Part shown: one piece after another, positions 1 to 9,095 of the stretch
How the letters are laid out: each line of letters opens with the position of its first letter
How positions within the stretch are numbered: position 1 is the first letter of the stretch
Assembly (NCBI RefSeq): GCF_025336485.1
Contig: NZ_JAODAB010000021.1
Location: 42,594-106,593 of the forward strand
Length of the DNA stretch: 64,000 nucleotides
Source: Pseudomonas citri
GTDB lineage: Bacteria > Pseudomonadota > Gammaproteobacteria > Pseudomonadales > Pseudomonadaceae
Direction of reading: 5' to 3'
Made by a program: the position numbers and the translations under genes
The notes under the pieces: generated by a model
Database searches by the model: none
Told to the model about the DNA's origin: nothing
Seen by the model: the letters and a program-made list of their open reading frames with translations, nothing else

Positions 1-1
1 C

Positions 2-115
2 CCAAGTTATCCGCACCTGCAACAGATCCCTTCGGTGATCAGAGGCAGCATGGTCGCGGACATGATTGCGTACCTGGGTAGTATCGATTTCGTTATGGCC
101 GACGTGGACCGCTAA
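2..115 (+). CDS. nuoCD: NADH-quinone oxidoreductase subunit C/D, 3' end only
   Basis: Reading from base 2 gives 37 residues before TAA, ending in the NuoD-type tail GSIDFVMADVDR. NuoD carries the quinone-site side of the peripheral arm of complex I. In Pseudomonas it is normally fused to NuoC, but only the last residues are present here, so the fusion itself cannot be seen. The stop lies 2 bases before the nuoE start, as expected for a tightly packed nuo operon running rightward. The gene begins outside the window. Confidence 0.9.
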   Translation, partial: PSYPHLQQIPSVIRGSMVADMIAYLGSIDFVMADVDR

Positions 116-117
116 GC

Positions 118-615
118 ATGAACAGCACGCTTATCCAGACAGACCGTTTCGCCCTGAGCGAAACCGAGCGCTCGGCCATCGAGCACGAGCTGCATCACTA
201 CGAAGACCCGCGCGCGGCGTCGATCGAAGCCCTGAAGATCGTCCAGAAGGAACGTGGCTGGGTGCCTGACGGCGCGCTCTACGCCATCGGCGAGATCCTC
301 GGCATCCCGGCCAGCGACGTTGAAGGTGTCGCCACTTTCTACAGCCAGATTTTCCGCCAGCCGGTGGGACGCCACATCATTCGCGTCTGCGACAGCATGG
401 TCTGCTACATCGGCGGCCACGAGTCCGTGGTCAGCGAGATCCAGAGCAAGCTGGGCATCGGCCTGGGCCAAACCACCGCCGACGGCCGCTTCACGCTGTT
501 GCCGGTGTGCTGCCTGGGCAACTGCGACAAGGCGCCGGCACTGATGATCGACGACGACACCTTTGGCGACGTTGCGCCGGACGGTGTCGCCAAACTGCTG
601 GAGGGCTACGTATGA
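118..615 (+). CDS. nuoE: NADH-quinone oxidoreductase subunit E (24 kDa, 2Fe-2S)
   Basis: This 165-residue protein is the thioredoxin-fold 2Fe-2S subunit of the NADH-dehydrogenase module of complex I, on the cytoplasmic side, and works with NuoF. The cluster ligands are visible as Cys91-x4-Cys96 and Cys132-x3-Cys136 (within PVCCLGNC). Length is normal for the family. The ATG at 118 follows the nuoCD stop directly, and the stop TGA overlaps the nuoF ATG, which indicates translational coupling. Confidence 0.97.
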   Translation: MNSTLIQTDRFALSETERSAIEHELHHYEDPRAASIEALKIVQKERGWVPDGALYAIGEILGIPASDVEGVATFYSQIFRQPVGRHIIRVCDSMVCYIGGHESVVSEIQSKLGIGLGQTTADGRFTLLPVCCLGNCDKAPALMIDDDTFGDVAPDGVAKLLEGYV

Positions 616-1967
616 CCCTGACTTCCTTCGGGCCCGCCAACCGTATCCAGCGTTCGGCCGAAACCCATCCCCTGACCTGGCGCCTGCGTGACGACGGCGA
701 ACCGGTGTGGCTGGACGAATACCAGGCCAAGAACGGCTATGCCGCCGCACGCAAGGCCTTCACCCAGATGGCCCAGGACGACATCGTCCAGACCGTGAAG
801 GACTCAGGCCTCAAGGGCCGTGGCGGCGCGGGCTTCCCCACTGGCGTGAAGTGGGGCCTGATGCCCAAGGACGAGTCCATCGACATCCGCTACCTGCTCT
901 GCAACGCGGACGAAATGGAGCCCAACACCTGGAAAGACCGCATGCTGATGGAGCAACTGCCCCATCTGCTGATCGAAGGCATGTTGATCAGTGCCCGTGC
1001 GCTGAAAACCTACCGTGGCTACATCTTCCTGCGCGGCGAATACACCACCGCCGCCAAGCACCTGAACCGTGCCGTGGAAGAAGCCAAGGCCGCAGGCCTC
1101 TTGGGCAAGAACATCCTGGGTTCGGGCTTCGATTTCGAGCTGTTCGTCCACACCGGTGCCGGACGCTACATCTGCGGTGAAGAAACCGCGCTGATCAACT
1201 CCCTGGAAGGCCGCCGCGCCAACCCGCGTTCCAAGCCGCCCTTCCCTGCCGCCGTCGGCGTGTGGGGCAAGCCGACCTGTGTGAACAACGTCGAAACCCT
1301 GTGCAACGTCCCGGCGATCATCGCCGACGGCGTCGACTGGTATAAATCCCTGGCCCGCGACGGCAGCGAAGACATGGGCACCAAGCTCATGGGCTTCTCC
1401 GGCAAGGTCAAGAACCCCGGCCTGTGGGAACTGCCCTTCGGCGTCACCGGTCGCGAGCTGTTCGAAGACTACGCCGGCGGCATGCGCGACGGCTACAAGC
1501 TCAAGTGCTGGCAGCCTGGCGGCGCCGGTACCGGCTTCCTGTTGCCGGAACACCTGGACGCACAAATGTATGCCGGCGGCATCGCCAAGGTGGGCACCCG
1601 TATGGGTACCGGCCTGGCCATGGCGGTGGACGACAGCGTCAACATGGTGTCCCTGCTGCGCAACATGGAGCAGTTTTTCGCCCGCGAATCCTGCGGTTTC
1701 TGCACCCCTTGCCGCGACGGCCTGCCATGGAGCGTCAAGCTCTTGATGGCCCTCGAGAACGGCCAGGGCCAGCCCGGCGACATCGAGACCCTGCTGGGCC
1801 TGGTGGGCTTCCTCGGCCCAGGCAAGACCTTCTGTGCTCACGCACCGGGTGCCGTCGAACCATTGGGCAGCGCAATCAAATACTTCCGTCCCGAGTTCGA
1901 GGCCGGCATCGCGCCTACCAGCGCCGCCGTCCCGCCTCTGGCAAAGCCGATCGTAGTCGGCGCGTAA
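612..1967 (+). CDS. nuoF: NADH-quinone oxidoreductase subunit F (51 kDa, NADH/FMN site)
   Basis: NuoF oxidises NADH, carries FMN and one 4Fe-4S cluster, and passes electrons towards NuoE and NuoG. The 451-residue product starts MTLTSFGPAN at the ATG at 612, which overlaps the nuoE stop. The open frame continues further upstream, but that stretch is nuoE sequence in another frame. Visible motifs are the glycine-rich nucleotide-binding segment GRGGAGFPTG near residue 70 and the cluster ligands SCGFCTPC plus a later Cys in GKTFC. It is followed by a 137-bp gap holding a hairpin before nuoG. Confidence 0.97.
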   Translation: MTLTSFGPANRIQRSAETHPLTWRLRDDGEPVWLDEYQAKNGYAAARKAFTQMAQDDIVQTVKDSGLKGRGGAGFPTGVKWGLMPKDESIDIRYLLCNADEMEPNTWKDRMLMEQLPHLLIEGMLISARALKTYRGYIFLRGEYTTAAKHLNRAVEEAKAAGLLGKNILGSGFDFELFVHTGAGRYICGEETALINSLEGRRANPRSKPPFPAAVGVWGKPTCVNNVETLCNVPAIIADGVDWYKSLARDGSEDMGTKLMGFSGKVKNPGLWELPFGVTGRELFEDYAGGMRDGYKLKCWQPGGAGTGFLLPEHLDAQMYAGGIAKVGTRMGTGLAMAVDDSVNMVSLLRNMEQFFARESCGFCTPCRDGLPWSVKLLMALENGQGQPGDIETLLGLVGFLGPGKTFCAHAPGAVEPLGSAIKYFRPEFEAGIAPTSAAVPPLAKPIVVGA

Positions 1968-1980
1968 ACGCTTAAAAAGG

Positions 1981-2000
1981 CGAAGGGTCCGTACCCTTCG
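1981..2000 (+). other. Hairpin in the nuoF-nuoG gap
   Basis: CGAAGGGT (1981-1988) and ACCCTTCG (1993-2000) form a perfect 8-bp stem around the tetraloop CCGT. It lies 13 bases after the nuoF stop, in the only sizeable gap of this operon (1968-2104). There is no strong U-tract after it (TCTTCTCG follows), so a processing or stabilising hairpin or a weak attenuator is more likely than a full terminator. Confidence 0.5.
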
Positions 2001-2104
2001 TCTTCTCGTGTGATGACGCCGTAAACGGCTGTGTTGATTCACGCGAATGACAAGATTCCATTAGCCACGCCCGCTGACACCGGGCCAACGAAGAACTTTG
2101 AACC

Positions 2105-4819
2105 ATGGCCACTATCCACGTAGACGGCAAAGCGCTCGAAGTCGACGGGGCAGACAACCTGTTACAGGCATGTCTGTCGCTGGGCCTCGACATTCCTTAT
2201 TTCTGCTGGCATCCCGCCCTTGGCAGCGTCGGCGCCTGTCGCCAGTGCGCAGTCAAGCAATACACCGACGAGAACGACACCCGTGGTCGGATCGTCATGT
2301 CCTGCATGACCCCCGCCACCGACAACACCTGGATCTCCATCGACGATGAAGAATCCAAGGCGTTTCGCGCCAGTGTCGTCGAATGGCTGATGACCAACCA
2401 CCCGCACGACTGCCCGGTCTGCGAGGAAGGCGGTCACTGCCACCTGCAAGACATGACGGTGATGACCGGCCACAACGAGCGCCGTTATCGCTTCAAGAAA
2501 CGCACCCACCAGAACCAGCAACTGGGGCCGTTCATTTCCCACGAGATGAACCGCTGCATCGCCTGCTACCGCTGCGTGCGCTACTACAAGGACTACGCCG
2601 GCGGTACCGACCTGGGCGTATTCGGCGCCCACGACAACGTGTACTTCGGTCGCGTCGAAGACGGCACCCTGGAAAGCGAGTTCTCGGGCAACCTCACCGA
2701 GGTCTGCCCGACCGGTGTGTTCACCGACAAGACGCACTCCGAACGCTACAACCGCAAATGGGACATGCAGTTCTCGCCGAGCATCTGCCATGGCTGCTCC
2801 AGTGGTTGCAACATTTCCCCGGGCGAGCGCTACGGTGAACTGCGTCGTATCGAAAACCGCTACAACGGTTCGGTGAACCAGTACTTCCTGTGCGACCGCG
2901 GCCGCTTTGGCTACGGCTACGTCAACCGCACCGACCGTCCACGCCAGCCATTGCTGGCGGACGGCGCCAAGTTGAACGTTGACGAGGCCCTCGACAAGGC
3001 CAGCGAACTGCTGCGCGGTCGCAACATCGTCGGCATCGGTTCGCCGCGGGCCAGCCTGGAAAGCAACTACGCGCTGCGTGAACTGGTCGGAGCCGAACAC
3101 TTCTACAGCGGCATCGAAGCCGGTGAGCTGGAGCGCATCCGCCTGGTGCTGCAAGTGCTCAAGGACAGTCCGCTGCCCGTGCCGACGATGCGCGACATCG
3201 AAAACCACGACGCCGTGTTCGTCCTGGGTGAAGACCTGACCCAGACCGCCGCTCGCATGGCCCTGGCCCTGCGCCAGTCGGTCAAGGGCAAGGCCGAGGA
3301 AATGGCCGACGCCATGCGCGTCCAGCCATGGCTCGACGCTGCGGTGAAGAACATCGGCCAGCACGCGCTGAACCCGTTGTTCATTGCCAGCCTCGCTGAA
3401 ACCAAGCTCGACGACGTGGCCGAAGAATGCGTCCACGCGGCACCGGACGACCTGGCCCGCATCGGTTTCGCCGTCGCCCATGCCTTGGACGCCAGCGCCC
3501 CGGCCGTCGAAGGCCTGGACAGCGAAGCGACTGCCCTGGTCCAGCGCATCGCCGATGCCCTGCTGGCCGCCAAGCGTCCGCTGATCGTCGCCGGCACTTC
3601 CCTGGCCTCGAAGGCGCTGATCGAAGCCGCCGCCAACATCGCCAAGGCCTTGAAGCTGCGCGAGAAGAACGGTTCCATCAGCCTGATCGTGCCGGAAGCC
3701 AACAGCCTCGGCCTGGCCATGCTCGGTGGCGAATCGGTTGACGCCGCGTTGCAAGCCGTCATCGACGGCAGCGCCGACGCCATCGTGGTGCTGGAAAACG
3801 ACTTGTACACCCGCACCGACAAGGCTCGTGTGGACGCCGCCCTGAACGCCGCGAAAGTGCTGATCGTCGCCGACCACCAGAAAACCGCCACCACCGACCG
3901 CGCCCACCTGGTGCTGCCGGCGGCGAGCTTCGCCGAAGGCGACGGTACCCTGGTCAGCCAGGAAGGCCGTGCCCAGCGCTTCTTCCAGGTATTCGACCCG
4001 CAATACATGGACGCCAGCATCCTGGTCCACGAAGGCTGGCGCTGGCTGCATGCCCTACGCGCCACCTTGCTGAACCAGCCGATCGACTGGACGCAACTGG
4101 ACCACGTGACCGCCGCCGTCGCTTCGAGCAACGTGCAACTGGCCGGTATCGTCGACGCTGCGCCGTCCGCCTCGTTCCGCATCAAGGGCTTGAAACTGGC
4201 CCGTGAACCGCTGCGTTATTCCGGCCGCACCGCGATGCGCGCCAACGTCAGCGTGCATGAACCGCGCACCCCGCAAGACCAGGACACCGCTTTCGCCTTC
4301 TCCATGGAAGGTTACTCGGGCTCTGCCGAACCGCGCTCGCAAGTGCCGTTCGCCTGGTCGCCGGGCTGGAACTCGCCGCAAGCCTGGAACAAGTTCCAGG
4401 ACGAAGTCGGTGGTCACCTGCGTGCTGGCGACCCGGGCACCCGCCTGATCGAAAGCCAGGGCGATGGCCTGGGCTGGTTCGCCAGCGTGCCGCGCGCCTT
4501 CAACCCGGCCCCGGGCACCTGGCAGGTCGTGCCGTTCCATCACCTGTTCGGCAGCGAAGAGAACTCTTCCAAGGCCGCGCCAGTGCAGGAACGCATCCCG
4601 GCCGCCTACGTGTCGCTGGCCAAATCCGAAGCCGATCGCCTGGGTGTCAACGATGGTGCCCTGCTCAGCCTGAACGTGGCCGGCCAGACCTTGCGCCTGC
4701 CGCTGCGTATCAATGAAGAACTGGGCGCCGGCCTGGTCGCCTTGCCAGCAGGACTGGCGGGTATCCCACCGGCGGTATTCGGCAAGTCTGTCGACGGTCT
4801 GCAGGAGGCAGCGCAATGA
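2105..4819 (+). CDS. nuoG: NADH-quinone oxidoreductase subunit G
   Basis: NuoG is the large iron-sulfur subunit of the peripheral arm and extends the electron wire from NuoF. The product is 904 residues, normal for the gammaproteobacterial form. The N-terminus has a 2Fe-2S ferredoxin domain (CWHP, then GACRQC). A His/Cys 4Fe-4S site follows (HDCPVCEEGGHCHLQD), then CIACYRC and the NuoG-specific CHGCSSGC cluster, and then a molybdopterin-oxidoreductase-like fold that carries no Mo cofactor in this family. The TGA overlaps the nuoH ATG by 4 bases. Confidence 0.97.
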   Translation: MATIHVDGKALEVDGADNLLQACLSLGLDIPYFCWHPALGSVGACRQCAVKQYTDENDTRGRIVMSCMTPATDNTWISIDDEESKAFRASVVEWLMTNHPHDCPVCEEGGHCHLQDMTVMTGHNERRYRFKKRTHQNQQLGPFISHEMNRCIACYRCVRYYKDYAGGTDLGVFGAHDNVYFGRVEDGTLESEFSGNLTEVCPTGVFTDKTHSERYNRKWDMQFSPSICHGCSSGCNISPGERYGELRRIENRYNGSVNQYFLCDRGRFGYGYVNRTDRPRQPLLADGAKLNVDEALDKASELLRGRNIVGIGSPRASLESNYALRELVGAEHFYSGIEAGELERIRLVLQVLKDSPLPVPTMRDIENHDAVFVLGEDLTQTAARMALALRQSVKGKAEEMADAMRVQPWLDAAVKNIGQHALNPLFIASLAETKLDDVAEECVHAAPDDLARIGFAVAHALDASAPAVEGLDSEATALVQRIADALLAAKRPLIVAGTSLASKALIEAAANIAKALKLREKNGSISLIVPEANSLGLAMLGGESVDAALQAVIDGSADAIVVLENDLYTRTDKARVDAALNAAKVLIVADHQKTATTDRAHLVLPAASFAEGDGTLVSQEGRAQRFFQVFDPQYMDASILVHEGWRWLHALRATLLNQPIDWTQLDHVTAAVASSNVQLAGIVDAAPSASFRIKGLKLAREPLRYSGRTAMRANVSVHEPRTPQDQDTAFAFSMEGYSGSAEPRSQVPFAWSPGWNSPQAWNKFQDEVGGHLRAGDPGTRLIESQGDGLGWFASVPRAFNPAPGTWQVVPFHHLFGSEENSSKAAPVQERIPAAYVSLAKSEADRLGVNDGALLSLNVAGQTLRLPLRINEELGAGLVALPAGLAGIPPAVFGKSVDGLQEAAQ

Positions 4820-5823
4820 GCTGGTTCACCCCCGAAGTGATCGAGGTGATCCTGACGGTCCTCAAGGCCATCGTGATCCTGCTGGCCGTGGTGGTCTGCG
4901 GCGCGTTGCTGAGTTTCGTCGAACGTCGCCTGCTGGGCTGGTGGCAGGACCGCTACGGTCCTAACCGCGTCGGCCCGTACGGCATGTTCCAGATCGCCGC
5001 CGACATGGTCAAAATGTTCTTCAAGGAAGACTGGACGCCACCGTTTGCCGACAAGGTGATCTTCACCCTGGCACCGGTCGTGGCCATGAGCGCCTTGCTG
5101 ATTGCCTTCGCGATCATCCCGATCACCCCGACCTGGGGTGTGGCGGACCTGAACATCGGCCTGCTGTTCTTTTTCGCCATGGCCGGCCTGTCGGTGTACG
5201 CGGTGCTGTTCGCCGGTTGGTCGAGCAACAACAAGTTCGCCCTGCTGGGCAGCCTGCGGGCCTCGGCCCAGACCGTGTCCTACGAAGTGTTCATGGGCCT
5301 GGCGCTCATGGGCGTGGTGGTCCAGGCCGGTTCGTTCAACATGCGCGACATCGTCGAGTACCAGGCGCAGAACCTGTGGTTCATCATTCCGCAGTTCTTC
5401 GGCTTCTGCACGTTCTTCGTCGCCGGCGTGGCGGTGACTCACCGTCACCCCTTCGACCAACCGGAAGCGGAACAGGAACTGGCCGACGGTTACCACATTG
5501 AATACGCCGGCATGAAATGGGGCATGTTCTTCGTCGGCGAGTACATCGGCATCGTCCTGATCTCGGCCCTGCTGGTCACGCTGTTCTTCGGCGGCTGGCA
5601 CGGTCCGTTCGACATCCTGCCGCAACTGTCCTTCGTGTGGTTCGCCCTGAAGACCGCGTTCTTCATCATGCTGTTCGTCCTGCTGCGCGCCTCCATCCCG
5701 CGTCCGCGCTACGACCAGGTGATGGACTTCAGCTGGAAGTTCTGCCTGCCACTGACCCTGATCAATTTGCTGGTGACCGCTGCGATCGTGTTGATGAACA
5801 CGCCTGCGGCCGCGGTTCAGTGA
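4816..5823 (+). CDS. nuoH: NADH-quinone oxidoreductase subunit H (membrane, quinone site)
   Basis: NuoH (ND1) is the membrane subunit that joins the peripheral arm and forms much of the quinone channel. The 335-residue sequence has about eight hydrophobic segments. It also has the acidic, conserved loop with HRHPFDQPEAEQEL, typical of ND1 and important for coupling quinone reduction to proton pumping. The start ATG at 4816 is preceded by a near-perfect AGGAGG at about 4803-4808 and overlaps the nuoG stop. Confidence 0.97.
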   Translation: MSWFTPEVIEVILTVLKAIVILLAVVVCGALLSFVERRLLGWWQDRYGPNRVGPYGMFQIAADMVKMFFKEDWTPPFADKVIFTLAPVVAMSALLIAFAIIPITPTWGVADLNIGLLFFFAMAGLSVYAVLFAGWSSNNKFALLGSLRASAQTVSYEVFMGLALMGVVVQAGSFNMRDIVEYQAQNLWFIIPQFFGFCTFFVAGVAVTHRHPFDQPEAEQELADGYHIEYAGMKWGMFFVGEYIGIVLISALLVTLFFGGWHGPFDILPQLSFVWFALKTAFFIMLFVLLRASIPRPRYDQVMDFSWKFCLPLTLINLLVTAAIVLMNTPAAAVQ

Positions 5824-5834
5824 GGATTTGACCC

Positions 5835-6383
5835 ATGTTCAAATATATTGGCGACATCGTTAAGGGTACCGGTACCCAACTGCGAAGCCTGGTCATGATC
5901 TTCGGCCATGGCTTTCGCAAGCGCGACACCCTGCAATACCCTGAAGAGCCGGTCTACCTGGCCCCGCGTTATCGCGGCCGCATCGTCCTGACCCGTGACC
6001 CCGACGGTGAGGAGCGCTGCGTGGCCTGCAACCTGTGCGCCGTGGCCTGCCCGGTCGGTTGCATTTCCCTGCAGAAAGCCGAAACCGAAGACGGTCGCTG
6101 GTACCCGGACTTCTTCCGCATCAACTTCTCACGCTGCATTTTCTGCGGTCTGTGCGAGGAAGCGTGCCCGACCACCGCGATCCAGCTCACGCCGGACTTC
6201 GAAATGGCCGACTTCAAACGTCAGGACCTGGTGTACGAGAAAGAAGACCTGCTGATTTCCGGTCCCGGTAAAAACCCTGATTACAACTTCTATCGTGTTG
6301 CAGGTATGGCCATCGACGGTAAGCCGAAAGGCGCCGCGCAGAATGAAGCCGAACCGATCAACGTGAAGAGCTTGCTGCCTTAA
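5835..6383 (+). CDS. nuoI: NADH-quinone oxidoreductase subunit I (2x 4Fe-4S)
   Basis: NuoI is the ferredoxin-like subunit carrying clusters N6a and N6b, which deliver electrons to the terminal cluster in NuoB. The 182-residue protein shows two classic motifs, CVACNLCAVACPVGC and CIFCGLCEEACPTTA, around residues 55-110. A GAGG ribosome-binding site lies just before the ATG, 11 bases after nuoH. Confidence 0.97.
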   Translation: MFKYIGDIVKGTGTQLRSLVMIFGHGFRKRDTLQYPEEPVYLAPRYRGRIVLTRDPDGEERCVACNLCAVACPVGCISLQKAETEDGRWYPDFFRINFSRCIFCGLCEEACPTTAIQLTPDFEMADFKRQDLVYEKEDLLISGPGKNPDYNFYRVAGMAIDGKPKGAAQNEAEPINVKSLLP

Positions 6384-6392
6384 GGAAGAAAG

Positions 6393-6893
6393 ATGGAATT
6401 CGCTTTCTATTTCGCATCGGGTATCGCGGTGGTGTCCACGCTTCGTGTGGTCACCAACACCAACCCCATACATGCCCTGCTCTACCTGATCGTCTCGCTC
6501 ATTGCCGTGGCCATGACGTTCTTCGCCCTGGGCGCACCGTTCGCCGGGGCCCTGGAAGTGATCGCCTACGCCGGCGCCATCATGGTGCTGTTCGTGTTCG
6601 TGGTGATGATGCTCAACCTGGGCCCGGCCGCGGTCCAGCAGGAGCGCAACTGGCTCAAGCCCGGCATCTGGGCGGGGCCGGTGATTCTCGCCGCCCTGCT
6701 GCTGGCTGAACTGCTGTATGTGCTGTTCGCCCACCAGAGCGGCCAGGCCATCGGCCAAACCACCGTAGGCGCCAAGGTCGTGGGCATCAGCCTGTTCGGC
6801 CCGTACTTGCTGGTGGTCGAACTCGCCTCGATGCTGCTGCTTGCCGCAGCCGTCACGGCGTTCCACTTGGGCCGTAACGAGGCGAAGGAGTAA
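6393..6893 (+). CDS. nuoJ: NADH-quinone oxidoreductase subunit J
   Basis: NuoJ (ND6) is a small membrane subunit between NuoH and the antiporter-like subunits. It is 166 residues with five predicted hydrophobic helices. The third contains [20 protein letters not shown], matching the conserved ND6 helix with a pi-bulge. A good AAGGA ribosome-binding site precedes ATG 6393. It is followed directly by nuoK. Confidence 0.96.
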
Positions 6894-6897
6894 TCAC

Positions 6898-7206
6898 ATG
6901 CCTGCTATCCCTCTCGAGCATGGTCTGGCCGTTGCCGGCATCCTGTTCTGTCTCGGTCTGGTTGGCCTGATGGTCCGCCGCAACATTCTGTTCGTGCTGA
7001 TGAGCCTGGAGGTCATGATGAATGCCTCCGCCCTGGCCTTCATCGTCGCGGGCGCTCGCTGGGCGCAACCGGATGGACAGATCATGTTCATCCTGGTGAT
7101 CAGCCTTGCAGCCGCCGAGGCCAGTATCGGCCTGGCGATCCTGTTGCAGCTGTATCGCCGCTTCCACACTCTCGATATCGACGCTGCCAGCGAGATGCGC
7201 GGATGA
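6898..7206 (+). CDS. nuoK: NADH-quinone oxidoreductase subunit K
   Basis: NuoK (ND4L) is a 102-residue, three-helix proton-channel subunit. The chosen ATG at 6898 gives [10 protein letters not shown], the usual N-terminus, with GAAGGAG 8 bases upstream; a longer in-frame start at 6841 would lie inside nuoJ. The family's membrane glutamates are present in [13 protein letters not shown] and [10 protein letters not shown]. The last 4 bases overlap the nuoL start. Confidence 0.96.
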
Positions 7207-9056
7207 ACCTACTCTTCCTGACTTTCGTATTCCCCCTCATCGGTTTCCTGTTGCTGTCGTTCTCCCGTGGACGCTGGTCGGAAAACCTCTCGGCGCTGGT
7301 TGGCGTCGGTTCCATCGGCCTGTCTGCCATCGTCACGACCTACGTGATCTGGCAGTTCAACGTCGCCCCACCCGAAGGTGGCGCGTACGTACAAGTGCTG
7401 TGGCGCTGGATGGCGGTAGAAGGCTTCGCGCCGAACTTCGCCCTGTACCTGGACGGCTTGTCGGTGACCATGCTCGGCGTGGTGGTCGGCGTGGGTTTCC
7501 TGATCCACCTGTTCGCCTCCTGGTACATGCGCGGTGAAGCCGGTTATTCGCGCTTCTTCGCCTACACCAACCTGTTCATCGCCAGCATGCTGTTCCTGGT
7601 GCTGGGCGATAACCTGCTGTTCCTGTACTTCGGCTGGGAAGGCGTGGGCCTGTGCTCGTACCTGTTGATCGGTTTCTACTACAGCAACCGCAACAACGGT
7701 AACGCCGCCCTCAAGGCCTTCATCGTGACCCGGATCGGCGACGTGTTCATGGCCATCGGCCTGTTCATCCTGTTCCAGCAACTGGGCACGCTGAACATCC
7801 AGGAACTGCTGGTGCGTGCGCCCGAGCACTTCAAGGCCGGTGACTTCTGGATCGTCCTGGCGACCCTGATGCTGCTGGGCGGTGCCGTCGGTAAGTCCGC
7901 GCAACTGCCGCTGCAAACCTGGTTGGCGGACGCGATGGCCGGCCCTACCCCGGTCTCGGCACTGATCCACGCCGCGACCATGGTGACCGCGGGCGTCTAC
8001 CTGATCGCCCGTACCCATGGCCTGTTCGCCCTGGCGCCGGACATCCTGCACCTGGTGGGCATCGTCGGCGGCGTGACCCTGGTGCTGGCCGGTTTCGCGG
8101 CACTGGTGCAGACCGACATCAAGCGTATCCTCGCCTACTCGACCATGAGCCAGATCGGCTACATGTTCCTGGCCCTGGGCGTTGGCGCCTGGGAAGGCGC
8201 GATCTTCCACCTGATGACCCACGCCTTCTTCAAGGCCCTGCTGTTCCTTGCCTCCGGTGCGGTGATCGTTGCCTGCCACCACGAGCAGAACATCTTCAAG
8301 ATGGGTGGCCTGTGGAAGAAACTGCCGCTGGCCTACGCCAGCTTCATCGTCGGCGGCGCGGCCCTGGCGGCCCTGCCACTGGTCACCGCCGGTTTCTACT
8401 CCAAGGACGAGATCCTCTGGGAAGCGTTCGCCAGCGGTAACCAGGGCCTGCTGTATGCCGGCCTGGTGGGTGCGTTCATGACCTCGCTGTACACCTTCCG
8501 CCTGATCTTCATCGCGTTCCACGGTGAGGCCAAGACCGAAGCCCACGCTGGCCACGGCATTGCCCACTGGCTGCCGCTGTCGGTGCTGATCGTGCTGTCG
8601 ACGTTCGTCGGTGCCATGATCGTTCCGCCACTGCACGGTGTCCTGCCGGAAAGCGTCGGCCATGCCGGCGGCGAAGCCAAGCACAGCCTGGAAATCGCCT
8701 CGGGCGCCATCGCCCTGTCGGGCATCCTGCTGGCCGCCCTGCTGTTCCTCGGCAAGCGTCGTTTCGTCACGGCGATCGCCAATAGCGGCCTCGGCCGTGT
8801 CCTTTCGGCCTGGTGGTTCGCTGCCTGGGGCTTCGACTGGATCTACGACAAACTGTTCGTCAAGCCATACCTTGCGATCAGCCACATTCTGCGCAAAGAC
8901 CCGCTCGACCAGACCATTGGCCTGATCCCGCGCATGGCCAAGGGCGGCCACACTGCCCTGAGCCGTACCGAGACCGGTCAATTGCGTTGGTATGCGGCTT
9001 CCATGGCGTCTGGCGCCGTGCTGGTTATCGGCGCCATCGTGCTGGTAGCGGTCTGA
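7203..9056 (+). CDS. nuoL: NADH-quinone oxidoreductase subunit L (antiporter-like)
   Basis: NuoL (ND5) is the distal antiporter-like proton-pumping subunit, with the long lateral helix at its C-terminus. The 617-residue length is normal. Recognisable pieces are [16 protein letters not shown], the [31 protein letters not shown] region (shown in part) with its conserved Lys, and [12 protein letters not shown]. The ATG at 7203 overlaps nuoK. Confidence 0.97.
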
Positions 9057-9095
9057 TATGAACCTTGCGAACTTGCGAAAGGAAACGAGCCCGTC

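Noticed and set aside
2162..4051. 629-codon open frame antisense to nuoG
   Set aside because: nuoG is certain on the plus strand. The antisense translation is Val/Gly/His-rich and matches nothing known.
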